Below are positions 8,884 through 20,818 of a stretch of 64,000 nt of DNA, piece after piece (the stretch's first letter is position 1; each line of letters opens with the position of its first letter). The position numbers and the translations under genes are program-made. The notes beneath the pieces were generated by a model that ran no database searches, was not told where the DNA came from, and was given only the letters and a program-made list of their open reading frames with translations. The stretch covers positions 919,256-983,255 of the forward strand of contig JAINUG010000304.1 in assembly GCA_029706075.1 (NCBI GenBank), in the 5' to 3' direction. Origin of the DNA: Aldrovandia affinis. Lineage: Eukaryota; Chordata; Actinopteri; Notacanthiformes; Halosauridae.

Positions 8884-11008
8884 GATATTATATGGCATAC
8901 AAAATATTCCATTTTGACCTTTAATCTTTAATTTTCCATTAAAGTTATCCTTTAAGGAATGAGACAGGAGGAAAAGCAACAGACCCTATGGTCCACCAAG
9001 CCTGCTGTCCTGTGGGCCTCCAAGCCTGCTGTTTTCTAACCACAGTCTACGCATCACAACCCTTCAGCCCCCCTCCCCCCCAAATTGACATTTTCTGCTT
9101 AAACTACTGCAGTTGCTTTCCTAGTCTGTTTTGGTCTGATTGTCTTGCTACTAGGCTATGACTGCTGCGATAATTACGGCTTCCTGTACGCCTTTACATA
9201 AAGCCATAAAGGGACCATGAAAATGACATTTTTGGTAGGGAGCAGCGATTGATGAAAATTCTCATTTCGAACCCCGAGGAGAGGCAACACAATGATGTAA
9301 ATTGCAAGGATTAGATTTGAGCGTGGATGTTAAACCTGCCCAATAAAAACAGCCCTCGGTTACTAATCAGGAGCCAGAGAATGATTAGATTGTTTGTGCC
9401 ACAAAATGAGTGAAATGAGTGTTAAGTGATCCATATTTACTCATTAGGGTGAATTGTATGCAACACTTAACAAGTTTTAAAGTTAACCGAGGCATTATTA
9501 GGAAAGTTTACCGTATTTAAACTGCATAGTTATTTGTAATGACGGTGGAACTCCTCCTGTCCTCTGCTGTGACAGAGCGCTCTGTCTGGCAGACCTCATT
9601 ACCTATCCCGGTGTCCTAGTCACTCTGTGTCACTGTCCATTCTCTGTATAATCTGACAAGATTTTGATTGCAGACCTGTGAGAACATCATCTTCCTGCAG
9701 GTCTTAATGCTGATTTTGAAAATAGCTGCAGGTAATGCGTACCTAGAGAAGAATGAATCAGCAGATGTCCTTGCATCTGCATATATAATTGGGGCTTGAA
9801 ATTGATTTCAAGTTCCAGAAAGGTTTTTGAATATGAACCCCAAGTGAAAGGTGTTTAGTTTGACAACATCCAGCACAAGTTAGTTGACTTTTTTAAAAAT
9901 CTGTTTTGTGAATTCTGTGTTTCGCTTTCTTTTTGAGCCATTCTAGGTGCCCATTAAATCATGTCTGTACTGAGGTTTTGTTGGTACTGAGAGACGGATC
10001 ATTCATCCATTCCCTCTGGGGTTCGGACTGAATTAAATCAGTACAGTAAATGTTATGGATATATGAATATGTTAAATAGAAGTGAAATCTCATAGACGAC
10101 CCATTTTTCAGACATTTAATGGATACACCCTTGTTTGAAATATCCGGTACAGAAAACACAGGTGACAAAGAAATTAACCCATTCTCTGTACTTCCTGCCC
10201 TCAACAAGTTTTGATTCTAATCAAGATCGGTTGCTAATGGTTAAAAAATATCTATAGCTTTAATGTGTGATGGTCAGGACAAGGTAACAGGTTTTTTTAT
10301 CCCTTATTTTATCCACTAGCCATAGTGACATTATGGAAACAGTATAATTTTCAGTTTCTATATACTATCTTTATGAACAAGTTGCTAATTTGCTAAAATA
10401 GTGCTAGCTGTGTATGGATGCATGAAAAGTGTCAGGTCTTTACAGCAAGATGTACTTCTATTTCCTATGACATAATATTCTCTCCATAAGTCTAAGCTGA
10501 AACTTTCTAGATCTTCCTTGGAGGAGGTCATGGTCTAAAATAGAAATGTGATCTAACTCACAGGACCAAATCTGACACCAAATGGCAGGTGTAGCATTCT
10601 GCCACTTATGTCCACAGGAGAGACTGGTGTATTAACAGGGAACATCTTACATAGAATGAAACCTTAGAGGGATGTTATCAGGGGTTTTTGGAGGGCATGT
10701 CCTGTTTCAAGATGCTGCTGACCCCATGAAAAGATCTACACCTATCAGGGACAGATATCTGTCCACTAAAATAATCCATATATGCAAATAAGAATATAAA
10801 TAAATCTGTGCAGACACATGTGACCAAAATGTTTGCTGCTGCACTGGACACCTTTTGAACTTTTATTTTCGTCAACGTGTATGTCCTAAAATATATTTAG
10901 CAGAGGAAAGTATTAACACAATTTTGATTTCTGAGGTATTTTTTTGCCACGGTGCCGAGAGTCATTTCCTACCGTTATTAATTCAAGTTTTTGCACCTGT
11001 GGCTAGTC
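8884..11008. other. AT-rich noncoding stretch
   Basis: No exon or RNA gene is recognised. There is a short duplication of ccaagcctgctgt near 8996-9034 and C-rich runs near 9068. The block around 9540-9640 is of more balanced composition but has no readable function. Confidence 0.5.
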
Positions 11009-11068
11009 TAATGTAATGTAATGTATGCCATTTAGCAGACGCTTTAATCCAAAGCGAGTTGTCCAACT
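11009..11068. repeat. Fragment of the fish 'ATTTAGCAGACGCT' repeat
   Basis: taatgtaatgtaatgtatg leads into ccatttagcagacgcttta and atccaaagcgagtt. The same core occurs at 19645, 51431 and 53252. It is a widespread interspersed repeat in fish genomes; its class is not evident here. Confidence 0.7.
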
Positions 11069-14000
11069 ATTATAAAGTGCAGCATTTTTCACTGTTTGTA
11101 CACTAAACCGGCACATTTTTCCATCTCATATTTATAAATAAAAGGACTGTGGGGAATCTTACATTTAAAAGGGAGATGGGTACCATCCTCTTCAAGACAA
11201 TAAAATGCCGTTGCTGGAGGAAAAGCAGCACCTACTAGTGGCAATAGTATGTTCAATGCGGAATTGAAGTAGGCCTGATATTAGTAGGAATTGATAATGC
11301 CTGCAATGGTACCCATATAACGTAATTATCGTTTCCTCCGACAAACTAACGAAAACACTGCCTCGTAATACCAAGCAATTCCCACTGCGGTGTGCTCCTG
11401 AATTGCTCCGAAATGTTTGCAGCTGACAAGAGGCATACCGCTTGTAGTGGCACTTTGTGTTCATTGTTCCACAGTACTTGAAAGAGAAATTTGAAAATGA
11501 CCAATTTTGCATATTGACATATATCTGTTTAGGGGCTGTATTTAATTGTCTATAATGTTTGCATTTAGGTCAATGGTTCTCAAACTGTGGGTGGTCCCTA
11601 CGTGAAGTTACAATTTTATGAAAATAGCATTAGTAACGTGAAGCTAGCTAGTTTGCTGCTGTGTTGAAATTGTAAGGCTTTAGTCAAACAGAGGCATCCA
11701 TCCCATTGCTGGTTGAAAGTAAGACTGTGCTGATTACTCATTTCAAACATTCACATTTTATTTAGCTTAAATTTAAAAGTTTAAAACAACAGCAGCTGAG
11801 AAGCTGTGATTAATTTTCTGCCAATGGGAGAACAGATTTGCTAATCATGTTCTGATTCGGTTTCTTGGCAGAAAACTCCCACTCGTAGACAGAGGAAGCA
11901 ACAGCGATGCTAAAGAAAAGGGTCACAACAATCTCAACAGACATAAACGTTAGACACACCTCCTGGTAGCTCCCCAAAAACCTCCATCAAAGGCGGCGGG
12001 AACCCGCAGGGTGAATTATTGATCATTTCACAAACTCCTGCTGTCCGTCCCTCCTTCGTTGTCAGGTTTTTTCCCCCCAAAAACGATAAACGAGCAACCC
12101 CACTGTGTAATGTCGCTGCCCTTCCTGATCATCACTCCATCTTTCGTGTCCAGTGTAGAACGACACTTTGTTTGGTTCTAAACTATGTTTGATCGATTTC
12201 TTTTGCACGCAATGTACCACAATTGCAAAGCCAAAGGCAAAGCGCACAGTACCTGACCAACTGTTCAAGGTGGCAGGACTGGCCCTGTGCAACTTCGCTG
12301 TCAACCTCTTCGAAGCTAAAATATCATAACAGTTAGACAACCAAGCTGATTTTAGGAATTATTCCATGGTTTAGAACAATTATGCGTTTATTATTTGGTT
12401 TACCTAGCTCCTTGATGCACATCATTTTTTATTAATTGTCATCAAACATTTGAAAAGTCAACATTTTATTTTATTTGTTATTAGTTATATCCATGAAAAC
12501 TACATCTGGAATTTACTTAGTTATAGCAAAGCCCAAAGGGAAATGGTCAATCATTTAGTGTCAGGGTACAATGCACATACTGTGGGTTTACTAACTTATT
12601 TATATGTGAAAGTTATATGCCATGTAAATTATTGCAATATTTGTGTAAGTAATTCAGGATAAGTATCATGCTAAAGTGTACAACAGCAGTGTCCCACCTG
12701 TATTTGGAGCCCACAGCCTTCTGGATTCAAGTGCTGTGCCACTATGCTACACTACTCCTGGGTCTGTCGATATGCGTCTGTTATTCCCTGAATAAGTGGA
12801 TGTTGGTTTGTCGACTAAAATCACTGCCTGTATTGACCTGAAACTCTAGAAAGGCACCAGGGGAAATCTTGGGAATGATGATGTAAATCAAGATGATTGT
12901 CTTCAGAGGTTGATGAAATAACTCAAATTCCTCAGGCAAATGAACACTGTATGTCTATTATTGTCTTTGTGTTTTGATAATAGCACAAGGCAATGAATTA
13001 ACTTCTTATCTCATCTCCACATGTCTGGCAATCGCTTCTTTATGCTGTGAGAACTAGGTATTTCAAAACACGTGTGGAGGTAATATCCTTTGAGATAGGC
13101 CCAAATATGAATCAGCTTTTATGCGTTATTGCTATTTCCAAATTAGCATCCTTGAATGCAATAACGCATACAGGCTTGATTGCTGAATGGGGACTGAAAG
13201 AATGGGGCAATCACTGCTTTGGAAGACTGTCCTGTTTTCGTCTTTGGAAGCCCGGAGGATGTGAACACCTATTGGCACTGCACAGAATCAGTTAATCAGA
13301 TAACCTGCATATGAAAGATAGCTCCTTCACTGTGCACTCGTTTCAGACACTTAACAACACTGAAGTGCTAAGACAACTGTCAATTTCAGTTCTATAACCA
13401 AGCTCTTGGAAATATTTGTTTTCCCAGCTGACACCAAAACATATGTGGTCGGGATTAAATGGCAATAAGTGTACCCTTGAAGACATGCACATGTGCGCAC
13501 ACATATGCAAGCACACACAAACACGCGCGCGCACGCACACACACACATACACAAATCACCTCCTCCTCTATTCTGATACAACCATCCATACCCATACAGA
13601 CTTAAACTACTTACAGCAAATGGCGATCTAAATATTTTTCTCACATCAAAGTGCTAAAACATGTTGGCATTAAAAAAACACAAAAACAGCCATGAAAGTG
13701 ATGACTGAATATCATTTTTTTTGCATTTATTTGCATATATATATAATTACACACACATATATATATATATATCCTGTATTCTTCAAAAGTAGCCAGATGG
13801 ATGCAAATATGTAGTGGCTGCTGTGCGGGCTATGTGGCTTGTTGAACAAAACAGCTATGATATACAGTAACTGCTGGGGATACTCAGAACTAGTTCAGCG
13901 CAAGACTAACTTAGGTCCTCAGTGAAAAACTCAAAATGAAAGAAAAACACGGGAGCACCAGTTCTCATATTCGTTTTGGTGGAAAGCTAACTGGACTTGA

Positions 14001-14511
14001 AGAACAACCAGTCCATGATTCTACACCAGAGGTTCCATAGTGTCACTGCATGGCTAAAATACCTCAGCCCCTAACCATATGGACACATACTTCCATGTAG
14101 GTCTCCAGCAGTCAACCAGCAGAAGAAGATTCAGGCTTTCTCCAAAAATCGTATCAACAGGCTGAGAATAAAGACATATTGCCATTTAAGACCTCAGAGG
14201 TTAGAGGAGCTGTGTCTGAGAATGCGTTTTAATTAGTACTTATACCAACTAAATAGTTTGTATCTGTATATGCACAATGCTTAAGATTAAGGTTAATTTT
14301 AAATGATTAATCAGTATTTCATTCACAATATAATCTCAAGTATATCAATCCATGTGTCTTCCATAAATATCTAATTTTACCTAATAGATTGGGCTCTCCT
14401 CTTTAACTAATTATTCTCCAAAGGCAAAACACCACCTCACTATGGGAACATTGAAAAAACATACTTTTTCTTGAAAAACATGTAAGAAATCATATAACTA
14501 CACACACACAC
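11069..14511. other. Noncoding stretch with simple repeats
   Basis: No gene is identified. Near 12680-12765 a segment resembles the distal part of the fish repeat at 51431 (cccacctgtatttggagccc ... ctatgctacact). A CA/CG-rich microsatellite lies at 13484-13553 and an AT microsatellite at 13733-13774. A (CA)n run ends at 14511, against the Tc1 element. Confidence 0.5.
13484..13553. repeat. CA-rich microsatellite with a CGCGCGCG core
   Basis: An imperfect alternating purine-pyrimidine tract with cgcgcgcgca near 13524. It produces spurious open frames on both strands. Confidence 0.85.
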
Positions 14512-16021
14512 ATTCCAAATAAAAATATTGTCATTTAGAGCATTTATTTGCAGAAAATGACAACTGGTAAAAATAACAAAAAAGATGCAGTGTTTTCAGA
14601 CCTTTAGTAATGCAAAGAAAACAAGTTCATATTAATTTTTAAACAACACAATACTAATGTTTTAACTTAGGAAGAGTTCAGAAATCAATATTTGGTGGAA
14701 TAACCCTGATTTGCAATCACAGCTTTCATGCGTCTTGGCATGCTCTCCACCAGTCTTTCACATTATTGTTGGGTGACTTTATGCCACTCCTGGTGCCAAA
14801 CTTCAAGCAGCTCAGCTTTGTTTGATGGCTTGTGACCATCCATCTTCCTCTTGACCACATTCCAGAGGTTTTCAATGGGGTTCAGGTCTGGAGATTGGGC
14901 TGGCCATGACAGGGTCTTGATCTGGTGGTCCTCCATCCACACCTTGATTGAACTGGCTGTGTGGCATGGAGCATTGTCCTGCTGGAAAAACCAATCTTCA
15001 GAGTTGGGGAACATTGTCAGAGCAGAAGGAAGCAAGTTTTCTTCCAGGATAACTTTGTATGTGGTTTGATTCATGCGTCCTTCACAAAGACAAATCTGCC
15101 CGATTCCAGCCTTGATGAAGCACCCCCAGATCATCACCGATCCTCCACCAAATTTCACAGTGGGTGTGAGACACTGTGGCTTGTAGGCCTCTCCAGGTCT
15201 CCATCTAACCATTAGATGACCAGGTCTTGGGCAAAGCTGAAAATTGGACTCATCAGAGAAGATGACCTTACTCCAGTCCTCTACGGTCCAATCCTTGTGG
15301 TCTTTTGCAAACCTCAGCCTGGCTCTTCTTTGCTTATGATTGATGAAGGCCTTTTTTTTGTTGCTTTGCACGACTTCAGCCCTGCCCCTAGGAGCCTGTT
15401 TCGAACCGTCCTCGCCGTGCACTTCACCCCAGCTGCCGTTTGCCATTCTTTTTGTAGGTCACTTGATGTCATCCTACGGTTGTTGAGTGACATTTGAATT
15501 AGTTGGCGGTCATCCCAGTCAGTAGAGAGTTGTTTTCGCCCTCTGCCGGTCTGTAGCTTTGTTGTCCCCAATGTCTGCTGCTTGACCTTGTTCTTATGAA
15601 CCACCGTCTTTGACATTTGAAGGATAGAAGCAACCTTACGCTCACTGTATCCCTCTACCAGTAAAGCCAGAATTGAACCCTTCTTTTCCTCACCCAAAAC
15701 ATTTATTTTCAACTCTTTTGGCATGGTCAATAGTTATTTTTTGATTCCAGTTACTTTTGAGGTACTACTAGCACTGTTTTTGCCATCCAGCTGGTCCTAT
15801 TGCAAGAGGATAGTGATGACCACAGCAGTGTTTTTTATACTTTTCCTCATTAAATAAGATTTGGTTCAGGTGATAACCTAATCAGTACTTCGTTAAGTAG
15901 AATGAGGTGTGCTTGTGTTGGAATTCAACAGACACTGGAATGGAATGGAATGGCTGCCATACATATAGAGATGCTAATTTAAGAAAAATTTGGAGTGGTC
16001 TCTTATTTTTTTCCAGAGCTG
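14512..16021 (-). mobile_element. Tc1 transposon, left terminal repeat missing
   Basis: The right end ttccagagctg is followed by TA (16022-16023). The inner sequence gagtggtctcttatttttt is of the kind found in Tc1 terminal repeats. No inverted copy of it occurs to the left: element-like sequence begins abruptly after a (CA)n run at 14500-14511. The transposase gene lies on the minus strand. Loss of one end should make this copy immobile. Confidence 0.8.
14763..15730 (-). pseudogene. Tc1 transposase, nearly complete (one frameshift, early stop)
   Basis: This cut-and-paste DNA transposase starts with the ATG at 15728-15730. Its N-terminal half has two helix-turn-helix segments (ILALLVEGYSERKVASILQM and SSDLQKEWQTAAGVKCTART) joined by a GRGRK linker, as in Tc1 DNA-binding domains. 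The catalytic part shows IFSDESNF, QQDNAPCH and SPDLNPIENLW, a DD34E triad with all three acids present. A single-base loss in the T8 run at 15352-15359 splits the frame. The stop at 14763-14765 is early, because family-like residues (ESMPRRMKAVIANQG) continue in frame downstream. The length of about 322 residues compares with about 340 in intact relatives. Confidence 0.88.
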
Positions 16022-18100
16022 TATATATATAAGACTGTATATTTTCTACTTAACTGCTTGGTAGGGTTACATATCATATATGGGATATTTAAATTGAATT
16101 AGGAAAATAATTAATTCAATTTAGTGTATCATATAAATTGCTGACTAACTGCAGAACCGTGACTTCCCCCTCCCATAAACAAATACAAATAAAAATGTCC
16201 AGCTAAATACCGTCGATGCTACTCTGTACGTCAGTCACCTGAGTCACCGGTGGTGCAGTATACTGTATTTCAACCCTTCGTTAAAACAACACCGTGTTTG
16301 ATTTCAGTCTAATTGCACCATTTGTCAACTGAACTGAATTAATCAAAGTCCATACATGAACAGCTGGGTATGGCTCCTGGAAATATTAATTTCACCCAAA
16401 ATGGCCTAGTGCTAGGTATGATAAAATTACAAATTTACTAATGTGTTCATTCATTCTTCATCTTCTCCGTGGGGATTACAATGCTCGCAAACAAGCAACG
16501 AATTATTGAGTTTGTTACATAAAACTTTTAATATATTGGAATTGTACGTTTTGTTTTTTCAAAAAACATATGGCCAAATTATGCCTGGTGCTTCAGGTCC
16601 ATAAATACAAAGCAAGCCCACGATAGTTTTTCCACCGGTAGTCGAAGTCTATTAATTTTCGTATGCTTTTAGAGGCATAAACAGCCTCCCAATTGGCCCA
16701 GCAATAGCAATGCAACAGCGACACATCATTACCTTGTAAGAAACAGGACTTTCAAAATAGCCCTCAACATACTTTTCTGGTGAGTTCATGAAACATGTTT
16801 GTAACCACAGTGTGGTTACTTGACTTTATATTCTCTCCCCATTAGTTCAGTTCATACAGCCAAATTGAGCTTCAGTCGTGCACGCGAGCAAGTGTGAATG
16901 CCTGCGCATACTTCAGTTTGTTCCGCTGTGACAACCTCATTGTCCTCATCAATTAAATGGAAAAATATATCGACCTAAAAACATGTTTCCAAAACGTAAG
17001 ATTTGTGTCACTCCAAAAAAATAGTCATGATATGAAGAACTCACTCAAATCTTAGTTAAAATTTACTTCGATTCACATGCCTATCATTACACCATGCAAT
17101 TCGATCTAGCGGCGTCAGGTACATACCACATTTTCCCATTTCATCATCTAAAAATATGATTGATTACAGAATTGTGTCAGATTTTATGTTTGCCTGTCTG
17201 TCTGTATCGCTAATACGTTGTATAAGCTACCCTCTGCATACCACACACCGCCAGGTAAATTTGGCATAACGCAGACCATAAAATACGTATACTACCATTG
17301 CATTAACTTTAAATCATTACTATATACACTGTTTGGTCCAACGCGGTGCATGGACTGTTTTTGAAATCATTGAATGGCGCGTATAGGATTCTATATAAAA
17401 CGATTAGACTGTGGAATTTTCTAGACAAACACCAGCAAACAGCTAAAATAGCGAACAACTGGACTAGGTCGTTCAATGTTGTACACAATCATGGGGGTAA
17501 CAGATACAGTAGCCTACGACGTTCAAATGTCTATTAACGGGAAGAGAATGGCTGGAATGATACCTGCGAATTCGACACGTGATTTCTTGGTATTTATAGG
17601 CTGAACTATGTCGAACTTATAGTTCATTTGAGGTCTTAGGTCGCTTTCTGTGCCACAAAGGACCAAACCTTTGCCACCGGCTTACTCCAGCCAAATCCTC
17701 GTGTTGGTTTATAACTTACCGCTTAGAAACAAAACACGTGCTAAGTATTAGGTAGCCTACAACAACCGACTAAAATCGGCTTGCAGCTATTTGGATAAAC
17801 CAGCCGTTAATAGGACTGGTAAAAAAGAAATAGGTAAATTGCGCGCTTGACAATTCTCTCAGCATCTCGATTTTGCTGATGATAATATAACTCTGCCGCT
17901 GAAGATCTGAACTTTACAGATCCCTACTTTTCTTACAAAACCAGTACAAGAGGTTGGCTAATGATGCGCATCATATACCGCAGCCACCACGTTGAACCAA
18001 CTTTCATTCTCATCTCCGCACAATATGAACACCGCAAACTAATACAATATGTAGACGTAGCAAGCTGTGGAAGATAACGACCACACTGAAGTCCAGTTCT
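16022..18100. other. AT-rich noncoding stretch upstream of the candidate exon
   Basis: No gene is recognised. A short inverted repeat (TAAATTGAATT at 16090-16100, AATTCAATTTA at 16113-16123) is present. Short frames such as 17346-17537 lack any family signature. Confidence 0.5.
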
Positions 18101-18129
18101 ATGAAGTCGAATGTGAATGCCGATACGCC

Positions 18130-18402
18130 ACAGCCTAAATACCCCCTCTACCGGAGAGCGCTCAGACTCCTCAGCTCTCTCTCTCTCCGTGTTTAGTGAC
18201 GTCAGGACTCTCCTGGCAGCCTGTAAATCGGAGCAGATCCGCTACAAAGATTCACAACCAAGAAGGGGAGGACAGCAAGAAAGCGTTTCAAGTACCTGAC
18301 ACATTAACTGTAAACAAAACAGGATTATTTTCAATTGTCACTGAGGAAGAGTTGTTTGTCTTACCCCGGGAGCTGGGGGTAACCGTCCACGACACCCGCG
18401 CA
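18130..18402 (+). promoter_or_regulatory. Candidate promoter and 5' untranslated region
   Basis: A TATA-like TAAATA lies at 18136-18141 and a perfect cAMP-response element TGACGTCA at 18197-18204. The start codon at 18403 follows. CpG density is higher here than in the AT-rich flanks. The start site is not determined from sequence; about 18165 would fit the TATA-like box. The CRE could lie downstream of that start, so its role is uncertain. Confidence 0.35.
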
Positions 18403-18475
18403 ATGGATAGGGTCATAACTTGTTTCTTTGCTGCGATCAGTTTGTTGGTCTCAGTAAGAGGACAAATATTCAAAG
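18403..18475 (+). CDS. Candidate first coding exon: signal peptide followed by a splice donor
   Basis: The ATG has G at -3 and G at +4, a good initiation context. It opens a 24-codon segment that reads as a secretory signal: MDRVI, a hydrophobic core CFFAAISLLVSV, then a likely cleavage site before or near the Q of VRGQIFK. The segment ends AAAG|GTAAG, a strong donor, leaving the intron in phase 1. Signal-peptide exons ending in phase 1 are typical of type I membrane or secreted proteins with CUB, Ig or similar domains. No matching second exon is seen in the next 45 kb, so the first intron may be very long. The end VRGQ recalls the neuropilin-2 signal peptide, but this is too short to name the gene. 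Confidence 0.45.
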
Positions 18476-19644
18476 GTAAGACTTTATTAAGAACTGCCTA
18501 AGGTATGCTTAAAATGGCCATCAATAGAATACACTGTAGCGGGTTCATATGGCACGATTTGCAAACCATCGGTACTTCCGATGTTTAAGTTTTGTGTCCC
18601 CCCCCCAGTGCACCACTTTTGTCGACGAACTGCATAGCTCTATGACCGAATTCAAGTTTTGTTGTTAGATCAACGCAATGTTAGCTAGTTAGAAATCCGA
18701 TGTTACTCACAAACTGTTCGTATGTTGATACATTGCTTTGCGCAGTTGAAGTACGGATCTCGGCATTGCTTAAACTTAATTTACTCAAATTACCGCAATC
18801 TACTTGAATACATGCAACAGTGTGTGCCCAATGTATTTGCTCCACTATGGAATCGGGTTGACGACAACATTTGTAAGATTACTGTACTTTCTTCTAATAC
18901 GAAAAGTTTGCGTAGTAGAAACGGTTTCTTTTCCCTATGTGGTAAGAAATCATTTGAGCGCTGCCTAAACGTTTTCCATGTCTGTTGTCCCTTTCCTCTT
19001 AACTCAGCAGAATTTACCATAGATCCTGCAAACTGTTAGGTTTGGAGACATAACCCGTACGGACTCGCTTGCCTCCCTATCCCAGTAATTAATAACAGTA
19101 CCAATGGTTGGCACAGTGCTATCTGAAGTTGACACATGTTCGAAACGCCCAGGGCAATTGCGCTATAATCTCATCAAACCAAGCCGTTACCTCTTTGCAC
19201 ACTGTTAAAAACGACAGAATGTTTTTTTTTTAAGTAGGCCTTTTATCGTATCGTATATTTTTGCGTCCGATCTCATTTTGATAACTAGCTCGACAAATCA
19301 TGTTTCGTTGCAAAATTATCCTGTAGGAACCCTGGGCGTTTCCCATGGTTATGGGTATATTTAATATAAATATGTGAAGTTAACTTATTTCACGAACTTT
19401 TTAAATACGTTGCTTTTTAAGGACGGTGTTAACTTTTTGAGGAAGTTTTGAAAGTAAAGAGGATTCATATTAATTTGATTACATACCGTTTTTATGGCGT
19501 GGGGTAGTTTCTTAACAAGACGTGGGAAACACACTGTTTGAATCATCATGCATATCAATTAAAATATAGACAAGGGAAATTGTTTTACAGCTACTTAACA
19601 TAACTCACGGGAGGTAACCAACCGTTTGAAACCTATACTTGTTG
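18476..19644. other. Noncoding; intron 1 if the exon at 18403 is real
   Basis: It begins with the donor GTAAG. A run of C occurs near 18600. The 105-codon frame at 18722-19039 overlaps an antisense frame and shows no domain. Confidence 0.45.
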
Positions 19645-19713
19645 TTACATTACATTACATTACATTACAGGCATTTGGCAGACGCTCTTACCAGAGCGAC
19701 TTACAACACAGTG
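19645..19713. repeat. Fragment of the fish 'ATTTGGCAGACGCT' repeat
   Basis: (ATTAC)n precedes aggcatttggcagacgctct and ccagagcgacttacaac, the same core as at 11009 and 51431. Confidence 0.75.
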
Positions 19714-19794
19714 TTAACCGTAGTCAAGGACAGTTGTTGTGTTTCTTTTGGAAAGCCTTAGTATACAAGGTCTATTGAAAATATATCACATTAT

Positions 19795-19820
19795 ATGAAT
19801 TGAATTGAATTGAATTGAAT
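19795..19820. repeat. (TGAAT)n pentanucleotide repeat
   Basis: About five TGAAT units are followed by gtctttattgtcatttattg. Such repeat-plus-tail junctions often mark the 3' end of an old retroposon, but the body is not recognisable. Confidence 0.7.
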
Positions 19821-20611
19821 GTCTTTATTGTCATTTATTGTCATGAGACGATGTTATCAGGTTGACATAGCCTAGTAGATGTCGTTTGCCAATTATTCAA
19901 CTAACCAACTGACATTTTACATGTTATTGACCTATGCTATTGATATTACACATTTAAACATATTTTAAGGCAAACGTTAAATAATTGAATCGTTTGGGGA
20001 AGCAGAACAATGTGATAATTGTATTAGATATATATAAACTAGTAAATAATATACAAAACTAACCATGATAACGGCGTTCCTCTTTATGCATTTTTGTCTC
20101 AGATGATTACTGATAACTTAAACAAATGTATTACGTTTTTGTACCATATTTAAAATATTGCAAAGACTTGTGAATTACACGCACAAGACGATATGTAGCA
20201 CCAGCTGGACATTGAGATGTTGATTAGATACATCTCACAAATCACAGTTCACTTTTCATTGTAGTGCGGACCACAGGTATATTGGCATTCACATTAGAAA
20301 CCACTGTTCGGGAATTATGTTGTTGTTCTGTGGACAGAGTTGTTCCTAGCCTCATATTGCCTGGGGCGACTTAAAGCCGTTTCATTCAATACATAAAAGG
20401 GGTCATTTTTGGCTGTCGGGACAATGGATTTTTATGTGTTGCGGTGCATTATCTGTATGCAAATCAATAGTCGCGTACATAGTAAATGTACCGCCTGCGG
20501 CTTTTATGTAGCTGTCTGGATACAAAGTTAATGTAGCATTGCCATTTAAATGGCCACAACGTTAAAAATACGTAAAAATACTTTGATAAGTTATATATAT
20601 ATATATACACA

Positions 20612-20748
20612 CATACACAAACACCTTTTTTATAAAAAAGTTTTCACATACCATGTATGTGTATATATATATGTGTGCACAAATAATACACGGTTAAACA
20701 CATATACTGTATGTGAAAGCATTTTTATAAAAAAGGTGTTTGTGTATG
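20612..20748. repeat. Long inverted repeat with 40-nt arms
   Basis: The arms at 20612-20651 and 20709-20748 are reverse complements at 38 of 40 positions. They start catacacaaacacctttttt and enclose a 57-nt AT/GT-rich loop. It could be a small foldback element or a locally extruded hairpin. Confidence 0.8.
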
Positions 20749-20787
20749 CATAGATCTGTGTGTGCCATGGTACCACTATTCCTTCAG

Positions 20788-20818
20788 TCTATCTATCTAT
20801 CTATTTACCTATCTATCA
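20788..20818. repeat. (TCTA)n tetranucleotide repeat
   Basis: About seven imperfect TCTA units. It accounts for the low-complexity frame at 20760-20948. Confidence 0.8.

Noticed and set aside
18403..18475. Naming the exon neuropilin-2
   Set aside because: Only the MD start and the VRGQ ending agree. Signal peptides are too short and variable to support a gene name.
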